NCBI RefSeq assembly: GCF_016086655.4
Contig: NC_052131.2
Location: forward strand, 9,407,940-9,471,939
DNA from: Lepeophtheirus salmonis
Taxonomy: Eukaryota > Arthropoda > Copepoda > Siphonostomatoida > Caligidae
Length of the DNA stretch: 64,000 nt
Direction of reading: 5' to 3'
Made by a program: the position numbers and the translations under genes. Below are positions 22,994 through 34,932 of this stretch, piece by piece (position 1 is the stretch's first letter; each line of letters opens with the position of its first letter). Below the pieces are notes generated by a model. That model was given only the letters and a program-made list of their open reading frames with translations, was not told the DNA's origin and did no database searches.

Positions 22994-25107
22994 AAACCTT
23001 TAAAGTCAATTTAGCGATTATATGGAATTAATTTAATGATGTTTGAGAAAGTTAAAATAAATTTATAGTAAATTCTTTAATTTTGAACACAAACCTATCT
23101 AGCTTTTTTCCAATGTCCACCCGAATTTTATGATCAATCACAAGGCAATTGTATGAAGTAGAAAGAATGCTTGTTAAAGGTTAAATATATTCCTATACAT
23201 TTTTAAATGTAGCAACATCAAGTGTCAGTGAATAAGTGAACCATCTTTCAAGTTTGTTTCATAGGAGAGGTTCTATAATCTGAAGTATTAAAAAGAAAGT
23301 TGCAATACTATACTTAATGTAGCAAGTAAAATTAAACTGAACTATTTTAGTTGATACTTTCTTAATTGCATTTGAAAAGTGGAAAAGTGACATTTTAGGC
23401 TTTGGTGAATATGATGAGTCTGCTTACCTCTAATTCATTCTTTGAACCTTCAAAAATTAGAAAAAGAACCCAAGCACAGTTTCAGCGTAGAATGCAGTGT
23501 AGCCTTAATCAATTATGAACTTTAGAGAAGAGAAGCTAAGCAACTGAGTGGTGCATTATTATCTCAAGTCAAGGCTAGATCAACTGATTTAATCTATAAA
23601 ATATCGTTAGGGTATTTTAATGTCTGCGGAAAGCTGGCTATGAAAGGCAGGAGAATACCCGAAATTTTGGTCTATTTACTTCAGGTGATAGATAAATATC
23701 ATTGTGCTGACATAGATTCCCGCATAAAACTATCACGTTTCTTTCACGAAATCTACTATACACGAGATACATCACACTGACTGTCAAAATCAAGTGATCT
23801 TTACCACCTTATCAAAAACCACAAGAAGCTAACCGTAAAATCTTATGTTGTAAATTTATATGTGTTTTTAGGAGCATTATTTAAAATACTAATATCCCTT
23901 AAGAAAACTTTAGTCAATCTTTAGATGTTATTTTAGATAAATAATTGTATTGTCTACCACAAATGACGTTTTCCGTCATTTCCCCTCATGACCTATGCAA
24001 CTTTTTCTTCCTATTGCAGATTTTACCTTGCTGATTCCGTTAAAAGGGTGCATTCATGGAGGCTTCTCTATTTACTTATGAAGTAGTACTTAACACTTGT
24101 AGAAGACAAAAAAAGTGTCACCATGACCATTATCACCTTGTGCTAATAATTATGATCACATGCTCTTGTTTTGCTAATTTGTTTAGTATTCTTGTTTTTT
24201 ATCATAATTACTAACTGTGTGTGGGGTCTTTTAGAATCTTTTGTATTCTGTTACCTGATCTGGCCGCAAAAAAAAATTGTCGAAAAAAAAACAATTTTAA
24301 AGAAATAATTTAATTAGAGATTTCTGTAAGTGTAAAACCCCGAGAAAAACGAGGAAAATGGGATCTTGATAGGGAAAGTCGCCCTGTATCACGCCCAAAA
24401 CGCTCAAAAGCGTTTTTGAGTGTCTCCGACATGTGTACATGAGGGGGAGGGAATATTAAGGCTGTGCCAGAACAGTCTAATGTACTGTATACGTAATAAA
24501 GTATGGAAAAATAACTTAAAGAGAGAAATCAATAGAAATATATAAATTGTACATAAAGAAGGAATTTCCTGTTTCTTTTTTCTAATAATAATAGTTGTAC
24601 TGTTGCAAAAAATGTATAAGTATAGAAAAAAATCAAGGAAAAAAGGGAAGGGGGTAAAAACAACATGAACAAAAACTACTGCATGTAAGAAGCAAACATC
24701 CGTTAGCTTCATGCCAAAGTAGAAAATAATGATGACAGATGATGAGTCTATTCATTGTGTTGTTACTAGGCAAATCAATGGCTTGCCAAAAAGTACGCAA
24801 AATGTATGTTATATTCATGTACAAACATATGTATTAAAGCAAAAATAAATAGAGCAATGACTTACATATGTGGGCCAACAAACACAGCACAAAAAGAAGC
24901 TATACTATTTTTTCTCAATATATTATTGTATTCTTAAACAAATATTCATCAATTTTTATGATCATAAATTAATAAAACTTATTATCTAACATTTTGGAGA
25001 CAAATTAAGTCTTATAAATCAAAAATATAGTTCATATATATGAATACAAGCCCTTAAGTGACTGAAATATTCACATGAATTATTTGGTTTTACGTATATA
25101 TGTAGCC

Positions 25108-25260
25108 GGTCAACACAAAAGCAAGCTAGAAGGATGCTTTTCTCAAAATTAAGGCTGGGTTACCTTTGTATTCGTTGACGAATGATTTTCCTCAATTTAT
25201 ATCATCAAACTATTATGAGCACTGAAACCTGCATTTGAAGTAATAGGATTAACTTTCAGC
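25108..25260 (+). repeat. Dispersed repeat, copy 1 (partner at 32540-32690)
   Basis: GTCAACACAAAAGCAAGCTA at 25111-25130 also occurs exactly in the reverse complement of 32663-32682. Patchy similarity continues for about 120 bases inward (CAAAATT, TTAC.TTT..ATTC blocks). The conserved outer block and decayed interior fit the end of a DNA transposon. No coding sequence was recognised. Confidence 0.5.
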
Positions 25261-25925
25261 TTTTATTTGAGAAACAACATTGGGTTCAAATTAATTCTGG
25301 TAAGTCTAAAAAAAGATGTATACTAAAGTCCACATTCAAGGGTATCTCAAAGTACAAAGCATAATTCTAATTGTATGTATATATGTTTCTCTTTAAAAGA
25401 AAAGTAAGTAAGTTATTATCGATTCTTACCAAATCTCTTAATTATAAAATTTATATGGAACACAAATCTTGCAACCCTAACTTGATTATATTGATGATAT
25501 TTTCAATGAAAAAGAAAAGGATAAAAAGATAGTTCTTACAAAGATAACAGTAGTGGAAGTGAAATTGGAACGAGGGATATTTTTAAGTAAAACTCATTAT
25601 ATGTTTTTGAAAATCGATAGTTGTGGAGATTGCAAGTCCTCACATGTACGAATATACAGTTAATAATATTAATAGACAACAAATGGTTATGGGCAAAATT
25701 TTAAATTGTGAAAGAATTGATTTTTTTTGTTGATTCACATGGACATAAAATATATTTTATCCTTTAGAAATATTTATCGAAAAAACCCGTAGTAATGACT
25801 ATGTTTCTTCTGAAAAATTGAGTAACAAATGTGACGGTACTGAAGGGATAAGGAGTCGAGCGTCAGTAGTATTGCAGAGAAAATATAGAGTTACATTAAA
25901 GGCAATGAATGCACTTTTATTTTAA

Positions 25926-25946
25926 CCCCCACCCCCCCCCCACCCC
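25926..25946 (+). repeat. C-rich low-complexity tract
   Basis: About 20 bases of almost pure C interrupted by two A, unusual in DNA this AT-rich. It is followed by a short CATCAT run. No function is evident. Confidence 0.8.
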
Positions 25947-27839
25947 GCACACTTTCTGTGTTCATCATCATCATCACAACTCCCATTTTTGACCCCAAAA
26001 GTTAAGTATAGATAATTTTGAATATAATTTTCAAAATTAAGTGTATAAAGTACATCCTCCACTCAACGAATCAAAAATGCTTGTTAATAGTATGTAAAAA
26101 GAAGAACTGAATCAAGCATTTTACAAAAAGTATATCCAACCATTTTCTATATTGATTTGTCTCATCTTTTCTACAAAAAAATTTAAGTAACATCATCCAT
26201 TGACTTTCAAAATGAAATTATTAAAAAAATAAACTTTGGAGAAGGTATTGTAGCCTTATAAAATTAATTTTTTATGCCTCCACTAAATGACTGACTTCCA
26301 AAATGATAACGTTGCATGAAAAGTCTTGTAAGTATATATTTGTAGAATTTAAATTCACTTGATCTAGTAATCATTTTTTATTTTGTATGAAGCGTTAAAT
26401 GAATACTTAATAGTTTATTTGTTGAACAGTTACTATAAAACTGAATTTAGTTTAGAGTTTCATGGAAAGGTCATAGCAGTAAGGCATACACTCATTTATC
26501 GTACTATGCGGTATTTGATTACAGTATCCCTGCTGATAACTGACATAATAAGAGACATATGTCATACCTTGGAGGAACATATGAAACATGATGTGACAAA
26601 TTATCAAACTTGTATTTCAAAAGAGCCGATTTTCTAATCTAAGTTCTAAAGTTTTATGAATCCAAATAAGCAAGGTCTAGCGGCTATATTGTGACAAAAC
26701 TTAATTTATCATATATAGTAGATTTAAATAGTATAAATCTGGTTTATATCATTCACGCCCGTATATTACTAATTGGCCATACTGTAAAAAAAATACATAT
26801 ATCATGAATAAAAAAGGAAGTAGAACGTAGAAACAGAACATGGCTGAGAAATAATAGGTTTTGTTTACATTTTAAGTTAGTGTTACATCAGAAAGGGGCA
26901 TCCCTTTTCATTAAGAACAAACCCCCTGGTGGTGAATTTACGTACTTCTGGCCATCCGATACACTTTACTGAATAGACAAAATTCCGGGTACACTAAGTA
27001 GTTGTACACAATCATGTACGTTTATTAAAGTATTCAATTTATGTCACAAAAACACATTATTAGTTGAGATTATGACAAATTCAACAGTTTTTATTGGTGG
27101 GACTTTTTAGTCATATCTGCGTTACCAACAGACAATTTTTACTTCTATAGATAAAAAAAATTCCAGACTAGCAAAAAAGTAAAGATATGAACGATGCACA
27201 CCCTAATATTAATGTTCCGATAATTACATGTAATAATAATAATATAAAAAAACATTTAAAATTTAATTGAGGTCGTAAAGGTATATGTATTAAAAAACGT
27301 AGGTTTTCAGCTATATAGGGATAAATAGTTTGTCACGATCAAAAAACGTGAATGAAGAGCAAGAGAGAATTTAATTTAATGAGCAATAACGCTGATCAGC
27401 CGTAATCAATATTTTAGTAACCAAGAAAGTTATTACCTCCTACATCTATCGAATAGCTAAGCTAACAAATGTACCTTTGAAAGCCTTGGAAAGCAAAAGG
27501 ATCTCAAGAAGTGACCAAGTAACTAGATGGTTTCAAAACAGATATGGGCAAATAGAAGTCCAAATTTTAATTTATAGAATAATTTTGTTTGAACGGATAT
27601 CTTGACAACAATACTAATAGACATTTTCATAACAATAGTTTGTTTTTGTTTTTTCTTGGCCATAAGGCATGCAATTTTATTTAACAATTCAAGAACACAA
27701 TAGTTTTTGAAAACAATTAATATCATGAGTTAAAAAAAACTAGTTTGAAAAAAACAAGATTATTATAAAAAGTTTAAAACAACAATCAACAAAAATCAAA
27801 CTATTTTTGTTAAAACATTATAATACAATTTCACAATGG

Positions 27840-28310
27840 GCATAATTCCAGCATTATTATTTTCTTTGACAGTTCGTAATGTATAGATAATATATTGAGC
27901 CTTGGTTATAACGGCATCGATTTTTTCTTTATTTGAAGTAGATAAAAATTATTGTTTATCAAATTCTGTTATAAGTGTTAGCTAAGATTTGACAATCCCA
28001 CAGAATATGGTGGGTCGTTTCCGTTGATGTTTAAAAGAAGAAATAATTAGATTGGCAGTTTTTAAAGTATTTGCCAGTAACTTCAAAAGTACCTGATAAA
28101 ACTCTATATTTGAACCACTTCTCGGGTGGTGTCAACAATTTATTTTGAATCACTTTGTTGGGAAGTCCTTGCAATGTCACGGTGATTTAGATAAGAGATA
28201 AAAGGAGTAAGAGTTGCGCTGTGTAAATATTTTCTTAGGGTTGCAGTTGTAAGCATATTTATTTTAATTCTAAAAGGAAGCACTGGGCGTTGTACGGGGG
28301 TATACTTTCT
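27840..28310 (-). pseudogene. Possible LINE polyprotein C-terminal fragment
   Basis: On the minus strand, one frame carries PPEKWFKYRVLSGTFEV at about 28120-28075 and, after one stop, TETTHHILWDCQILANTYNR near 28025-27965. The pattern of an aromatic-rich lead-in followed by T-HH-LWDC resembles the zinc-binding tail after reverse transcriptase in many non-LTR retrotransposons (CxxC...H..WDC). The upstream CxxC pair is not clear, and no reverse transcriptase domain is present. It could be a 5'-truncated LINE copy or chance similarity. Confidence 0.35.
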
Positions 28311-28670
28311 TAAAAAACGGATTCATAAAATTTAAAAGCCATTTATTGATAAATAATACTTTTTTTTTTTCAGCCCCCTGTTTATTTATTTTTCGATAGT
28401 ATCTATGTTTTTAGCTGTAGTAGCAGCTTCTCTGGTACCAGCACATCCAATTACTGATTGAGCTACAGCACTTTTCTATATAAGTTTTCATAACACTAAT
28501 TAATAATAAACTTCATAGCGGATACCATGGACAAGAGCCACAAGAAGAAGCCTTGTGTTTAGCCATAACAAAACTCCATTACAAAGGATTATATGTCCCA
28601 ATTTATATAATTTGATAATTGCAACCATGGCTTTCATGTAATGTATTTTGCAAAAGAAAAATTGAATCAA

Positions 28671-28686
28671 TTATTATTATTATTAT
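28671..28686 (+). repeat. TTA microsatellite
   Basis: About five TTA units, lying inside the unassigned 65-codon frame. Confidence 0.8.
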
Positions 28687-31454
28687 GTAGGTCCTATTCG
28701 AATCTTATGAAATATGATGTCCCACTTTTGGCTCATACGTATATGCATAAATATATGTTTGCACATCCTTTACCTATAGGTTTGCTTGAAAGTAGGTGGA
28801 AAACTTACTGCATGGTGGTAATGATTTGGTTGTTGTAGTAATTTAAGAAGGAGAAAAGAAAATGAGTTATACTTCTTCAAACATCATCGTTCTATGCTTT
28901 TTATACGCTTATACATATATATAACATCCTTGTTCCTTTTCATACTTTGTAAGATTTATGGCCTACTCCTTACTAATGATTAATTCAACATATATAAAAT
29001 CTGAGGCAATTCTTACCCTTTAGTACTTTTTTTCTTAGTCGAAATTTTGCTACATCCTTTCACATAGTAACACAAGAGATATATCCTTATATAAAAATGA
29101 TGGGTGTCATTAATTAAAACGCGATAAAAGAAAATATATGGGTTTGTTTTCCAGATAAATATGATTTAAGGGTTCTTCCTGGGAAATTATCTTTGGTTGT
29201 ATATAAATAATAATTACAGTGAAATTTAATATCTATTTTATATTTTAAGAAGAAGAAATCTATTTCATGCCTGCCATACTCACAGATTACACAGTGAAAC
29301 ACACTTATTTTTTACAAATGAATTCAAGTCAAAAAAAGAAATTTATCTTTGAGAGCAGAATTCAAAACAAAAATCAATTTTTCTATTAGTCATATGAATT
29401 CTGAAATATCTTGGATTATAGTAATTTGGGGCTACTATCGTTCAATGTTCTTTTTGTATTTTAAAACAATTCCCAAATTAAAATTAAGATTAATAAAATT
29501 ATGTAGCACTGTTTTTTTAAGATTAAAAAGTGTTTTTATTGATGACTTATCTTGTTTTGAACTCGATATAGGTCCATTTTTAGGCATTTATACTATTTTT
29601 TATACCCTTTTAAACTTATTCATAATGCATAGTGATAAGAAATATCATAAACTATATTATAGAAAAAAAAATTGTCGTATAATTTAATAAAAGATATATT
29701 TAAAAAATATGCATCTCCAATAATTTTTGTTCCATTTTGTATTTTTAAGTGATCCCATTTTGAATTATTAAAATTATATACTCATCGTGAATGGATCGCT
29801 TTATTGCTACCATCTTGGTATATCATTCCTAAAGAAAGAATTCACTCTACTCCTTTATAAGGTTTGGTAGTTTTTTTCGGATGAATTCTGCTCCTGTTAT
29901 TAAATATTTTTCTATAATATAAACTATGATACTCCTCATCACAATCTATTATAAATAAGTATTGTACAATTTTTGAACCATTTTAACCATTATGTTTTTG
30001 TAAATTGACAAAGATTTTAAATTTAAAAAATCATATACCTACGACCATGCATTAATCTGGTAGTCGTTATAAAGTAAAGGAAAGGAAGTGAATATCTAAG
30101 TCATTCAACGTGGAGAGCTGTGAAAGCAAAAAAAGAAGTAATAATAATAAAAATCCATCGTGATTAAAAGTGATGAAGAAAGGTTGAAAAGGTCATTCAA
30201 CTTTTTAGAGAGTTGTAATAATTTATCAAATAAAAAATGTATAGTGAAAACCGAGTTTTGTTTATAATTTTTGCTTCCAAAAAATTTTACAATTTTTTTA
30301 TCCTTTTAGAAAGCTAATGGCTAATTTGAAAGTGGTGAAAGAGCAGCTATTGAGTCACTATGGAAGAATCATTAATATTTGAGTTCATTTTTTACGATTT
30401 GCATGAAATTTTTCAGATAATTTTCAATAATTTTCTACATTATATAGAATATTTATATAATTAACAGCTTTAGAATAATCGAATATATTATTTATCACCA
30501 CTAAACCTCTTCAAAAAATTAAGCGAATCTAAAAATTAAAGTAGCAAAAGGCAATATACAACTCACCTATGATGCTAAAAGTAATGCTAAATTTTGAAAG
30601 GGAGTCAAAAATGCACAGGTCAATCCTAATATAAGAATATTGGATATAATAAAAATACACTTATCGTCAACGTTTGCTCGGACGCCAATTTTGTATTACA
30701 TAAAACAGTTCGTGTAAAAGAATCACGAAGTAAAAAATCAGCATATAGTCAACTTGTTCTTCCTTTTTTAGTATTTACTTCATAGGAAGTCTTTTTTATA
30801 TCCATATTACCCTTTTTAAAAACTTTTCGCAGAAATATATGCCAAAAATCAATGAAAAACATTCAAAAACAGGATCTTATCAATGTATAGTTTCCTCAAA
30901 ATGAGGAGTTTCAAAATTACTTATTTAAATAAATATCCAAAAATTGTTTTTGTTTTTTTAAATATATATTCTTTTTTTTTTAGTGCCAATAACACCTATT
31001 TATTTTTCAGAAATATAGAACAATATATGGCAATAGTATATATCATGTTCATTACATTCTCCATATTCAAATCCGAAAAAAACATTTTAATCAAAAAATA
31101 GATAAAATACAAAGTTGAAAAATGCCCAAATATTTCATCAATACCCATAAATAGAGTATAATTGGGGGAAAAAACAAATTGGGGCGTGTAAGATATACTT
31201 TCCTTCTTCTTTTTCCTTTCCTCAAATATAAGAAAAATCTGATTAAAGTCAACTTTTTATCTGAAAATAACAATTTATTTTATCAGGATTAGACTGCATG
31301 TACTTTTTGAACTAATTACATAAATTGACAATCAACAGCAACAAAATTCTTGTCAATGTCGTTGCTAGATACGGAGTGGGATTTTTTTTTTTTTCCTTCC
31401 TTTTAAAGCTGTTTGGAGATAATTTTATCAAACATCCTTTCTGCTACGCTTTTC

Positions 31455-31536
31455 TCTTCTCAAACATTCTTTAGGGCACCATATCGTATTCGGTTAATTT
31501 TGTTTCACATACCATTAGAACATATGATTTACAACT
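31455..31536 (+). repeat. Possible M1 right end
   Basis: TTCTCAAACATTCTTTAGGG near 31459 and GATTTACAACTC next to TA at 31526-31537 match, in order, the right part of the M1 element (TTCCCAAACATTCCTCA at 51848, GATTTACAACTC ending at 51933). The left part is not recognisable. Confidence 0.4.
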
Positions 31537-32444
31537 CTAATAGATGATATTAACAGAGGTTCTCCCATTGTAAGTTTCTTAAATTTTTACCCTTTTTCTC
31601 TAGATGAAAAGTAAATCTTTTTTTTGAGTTGTAAAAAAATTGTCAACTCGAAACGTAAATTGCAAACACCATTTTGCAATACTTTTGATGAAATAATAGT
31701 TATTAAAAAATTATTTGTATTTTAAAAATAAACACAAACCTACCAAGATTTTTCCGTAGTTGCTAAACAGAAATAATTATGAAGAATAATATGGTTGAGA
31801 AAAAACGCTTGACAACTAGTTCATTTTGGAAAATATTGCAAAAAATATGCAATAATATGTCCTGGAAATTGAAAATACTATATTGTACAGTTTAGTTTTT
31901 AATCATTTATGTCCAAAATACATTGTTTTTGAATTTTTTGTCATTGAATTTCTTCTGAAAAATTGTTCCCTCATAAAAAATGAGGGAAAAATGAACAATT
32001 GAAAAAATTTGCCGACAATGACAGATTTTTTAGTTTAACATCAGTTTGTATGTGTCAAATTTATATGTAAACGAATCTTGAGACAAATTTCTCAAAACAT
32101 TATTTGATCTACGAATCTAATATTCTATGGGAAATAGTTGTTTTTTGAGACGCCAGTAACTTTTTGATTTATAGCTCAACTCTTTATCTAGTCTCCTTGT
32201 GCTCCAAAAACAATTTTTGTATCATGGTTATAAAATAAGCCCCCTTATATGACCCCTCGAAAATCGGCACCTCATTCTGATCCTAACCAGGTTCAAAAGA
32301 GGCACCCATGCAACTAGTATTTATTAAATAGTCTAATATTGACCCATAAAATATTGACCATCTACAAAATATTCAGTTATTACATTATCCTCTTTCCAAG
32401 TACTGTAAATTGTTTATTTAGAATTATTCCTCTTATTTTTTGAT

Positions 32445-32477
32445 TGCAACTTGTACAGTTTGCTTGTACAAGTTGCA
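32445..32477. repeat. Perfect 13-bp inverted repeat
   Basis: TGCAACTTGTACA at 32445-32457 is followed by a 7-base loop and its exact reverse complement at 32465-32477. A third, imperfect unit (GCAGCTTGTACAC) follows at about 32493. The arms themselves contain TTGTACA(A), so DNA or RNA could fold. No gene or transposon end is adjacent. Confidence 0.85.
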
Positions 32478-32539
32478 GTTCGTCCACACATTGCAGCTTG
32501 TACACAACATATATTCATACAAATTCATTAATTTTATTG

Positions 32540-32690
32540 TTACGATCAAATTGGAGTACAATTTTCGGCACACTCAAATGTTTAGTAAGAATAATGGGTA
32601 GATGATGAATAAAAATGTAATTTACACTGAATTTTGGGAAAAAATCATTTTAGCTTGCTTTTGTGTTGACTTGACCACAAATTCAAACTT
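32540..32690 (-). repeat. Dispersed repeat, copy 2 (partner at 25108-25260)
   Basis: The reverse complement of 32663-32682 reads GTCAACACAAAAGCAAGCTA, identical to 25111-25130. Similarity continues inward in patches toward 32540. It is presumably one end of the same family of DNA transposon. Confidence 0.5.
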
Positions 32691-33034
32691 ACTTCTACCT
32701 TTATTCTCTTTTTAACCTACAGATTATTAAAAAATTATATACAATTTTCCCCCATTACCGTGTATACATTGGATATGGCTTAAGTTATTCTGTTACTATG
32801 GCAACACTTACTATATACATATAATATGTAGTTTCAATCTAACCATTACCCTTATTTATGATATATTAAAGATATATTTTATTAAATGGTAAGAAGTACC
32901 TAGACAGCAATATAATATAACAAGTTGAACTTATTTATTTTTACCATTTAATCCGATAATAAGGAAAGTTGGATTGACTGACTACTTGATGTGTCTGTAA
33001 GTGCACTCACGCTATTTCATATATCTATATGTTA

Positions 33035-33710
33035 GAGTGTTCTCTATTTTATAAAGTCGACCAAATTCAAAATTATCAAGGATCATGAGATGTGTTTAGA
33101 TGTTGGTAATGGCTTACTATTTTTTCTATGCCATCAAAAACCTCTATCTGGTCAAAGTTCCAGCGTTCCAGATAGAATTCAAATTTTAAAAAAAGAAGAA
33201 ATCTTATTATAATTAAGGCATAAGAAATATTTATAGTTTTTTTCACTTTCTAGTATTTTTTTTTTTTTACTTTATTATGTAGACAGTTTTGTTAGTAGAA
33301 ACTCATGAAGTAACTATTGACGACATACAAATATAAATAACTAATTATGGATTTTCTATTTATTCAGCTATTTATAAAATTAAATTCTTTTAAGAACAAG
33401 ATACAAATGTCCATAAACATATATAGTTTTTAAATCTTTGATAATCAGTACATTAATCCATGAAGTGAGACTTTTGAAAGTTTTTATTCCATTTTGATCT
33501 TGAGTGATTTGTAACAATTAAATTTTTTGTTTCTTATCTTTATCGTATGTATTCTGGGATTCGTTTATTTATGATGTTGTTTATTTGTTTACTTCCCATG
33601 GGAAAACTGACATTGAAAAAATAATTTCGGAAGTTATTTCCAACACCTAAACACATCTCATGATCCACGATAATTTTGAATTTGGTCAACTTTAAAAATA
33701 ACGAACACTC
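33035..33710. mobile_element. MITE M2 with TA target duplication
   Basis: The two ends are long inverted repeats: 33035-33106 matches the reverse of 33638-33710. Shared blocks include GAGTGTTC, AAAGT.GACCAAATTCAAAA and GGATCATGAGATGTGTTTAG, at roughly 85% identity. TA flanks both ends (33033-33034 and 33711-33712), the target preference of Tc1/mariner elements. The 530-base interior has no coding sequence. It holds a small inverted pair, CTATCTGG...CCAGATAG, at about 33143-33175. The 676-base size and lack of a transposase make it a non-autonomous element. The M2 end resembles the terminus at 63623, which precedes a transposase. Confidence 0.85.
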
Positions 33711-33714
33711 TAAT

Positions 33715-34265
33715 CTATATATATGTAAGTATTATCCAAACAAGGGTGTGAAAATAAACAGAGCATACTTCTCTTCTTTTTTTTAATATATACTTTAAAA
33801 AATAGATATCTATATTAATAGGCAAAGTGTGTTTGTTTAATTGTCTGGGATAACTCTTTTTTAAGGACGAGTGTGTAGCTCTAGAATGTTTTCATGTAAG
33901 GTCAACATTGCTGATGTCAAACATTTTGCGAACCTAAACAACCAATTTTTACAACAATAAAAGCCCTCTCCTCTGTTAGTGAACTGGGATATTATACACC
34001 TCGAGATTTATAAAAATGCTTTAACTTTTTTAGTCAAAATTTTATAGCCAATTCTTTTATGTATGCTCCTGAAACATTAAATATGGTATAATGAATTATT
34101 CAATTAATGCAATGTTTAGGATTATTACGTATATTTAGCAAATGGAGTTGCACGAATTAACTTTAAATATAATACTCAAATTACACCATCGACCTAGGAA
34201 TTGTTTTTGAAGTAAAGAGGGTTAATCTTATCTAGAGTACACATTTTTTTTTTTTTTTTTTAAAT
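33715..34265. other. AT-rich stretch, no gene seen
   Basis: Nothing recognisable apart from an 18-T run at 34244-34261, immediately upstream of a transposase fragment. Confidence 0.5.
34244..34261 (+). repeat. Poly-T run (18 T)
   Basis: T homopolymer immediately upstream of the plus-strand transposase fragment at 34285. Confidence 0.9.
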
Positions 34266-34284
34266 TTGCAATGACATTACTGCA

Positions 34285-34480
34285 AAATCACAAAAGAAGA
34301 CAATAAGACATCTTATCTCTGAATAGATCAAGCTGAGACGGTTGGACAGAGCAAAAAAGACTCGAAATTTTCTCAAAACCAACAAAAATTTAGCCAAAGT
34401 TTTGCTCTTTTCTGAGCTCCGTGCTATTGCCCTGCTAAGAGCTAAACCTTCCTGAGGGACAACTTTCCACAATTTTGGCA
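34285..34480 (+). mobile_element. Tc1/mariner transposase fragment
   Basis: A plus-strand frame gives RHLISE, a stop, IKLRRLDRAKKTRNFLKTNK and NLAKVLLFSE. That is the linker before the catalytic core plus the beginning of the FSDEK motif of Tc1/mariner transposases. Right after FSE the similarity ends and an ELRAIALLRA segment follows that looks more like the first residues of a DNA-binding domain, so the copy is rearranged. The same linker, similar at DNA level, is found at 63805-63890. There is no catalytic core downstream. Confidence 0.55.
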
Positions 34481-34899
34481 CCTCAAAATGTAGCCAACCT
34501 CTTCTCCAGAAGCGAACACATTGAACTACTCAATCTAGGCTTGTCTGGAGGAGATGGTATTTTCTATTCCTCAAAGGAGTCTCCATTCTCTAAAGGATTC
34601 CATTAAGAAGGAGTTGATCATGCTCGAGTCTGATTAAATAGTTAAGATCTGCAAGGGGTTTAGGCCTCTTATTGCGACCATTATTAGAGCTGAGACCTGG
34701 CATATTCAATAAAAAGTTGTGCTGAGCACTATTTTTAGATAATTTTGTAAAATAAGTGTCCTTACAAAACCTCTCGTTTAAATTTTACTTTTGAAAAAAA
34801 TAAAGTGATTACTACTAAATAAGATCAACTCTGTATTAGGTTATGTTTGTGGACTTTAAAGACAATATCTAGGTTAAACGGAGTAATTGTAATACTATA

Positions 34900-34932
34900 C
34901 AGAGTTGCTGCGATAAATTTAGACAAAGTTCA
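34900..34932 (+). repeat. Left terminal inverted repeat of the 34.9 kb element
   Basis: It begins CAGAGTTGC directly after TA and contains GATAAAT and GACAAAGTTCA. Its inverted partner is at 36140-36172. Confidence 0.75.

Larger units (their letters stand above)
19570..27835. other. Long AT-rich stretch, no gene recognised
   Basis: I could not support a gene anywhere in these 8 kb. Landmarks are a 21-T run at 22277-22297, a hAT-like end at about 22940-22993, a small perfect hairpin at 23961-23981, a dispersed-repeat segment at 25108-25200 and a C-rich tract at 25926-25946. Open frames at 24404-24712 and 26383-26637 look like chance frames in AT-rich DNA. Confidence 0.4.
28320..33030. other. 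AT-rich stretch, no gene recognised
   Basis: The strip at 28400-28830 is slightly less AT-rich and includes a 65-codon frame at 28641-28838, but I recognise no product. A 112-codon frame at 29349-29687 is rich in Ile, Phe, Lys and Tyr, as expected from AT bias. An M1-like right end lies at about 31455-31535, a perfect hairpin at 32445-32477 and a dispersed-repeat copy at 32540-32690. Confidence 0.4.

Noticed and set aside
23961..23981. 8-bp perfect hairpin AAATGACG/CGTCATTT with 5-base loop
   Set aside because: The arms are short enough to be expected by chance several times in 64 kb, and nothing around it suggests function.
24404..24824. Hydrophobic minus-strand frames near 24.4-24.8 kb
   Set aside because: Phe, Leu, Ile and Cys richness follows from base composition; there is no clear membrane-protein pattern, no splice context and no repeat evidence.
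29349..29687. 112-codon plus-strand frame
   Set aside because: It is the longest plus-strand frame outside known elements but is dominated by AT-rich codons and has no recognisable motif.
31369..31400. Phrase TACGGAGTGGGATTTT near poly-T, similar to 2718-2738 and 36498-36512
   Set aside because: The match is about 15 bases and does not extend, so I do not call it a repeat family.
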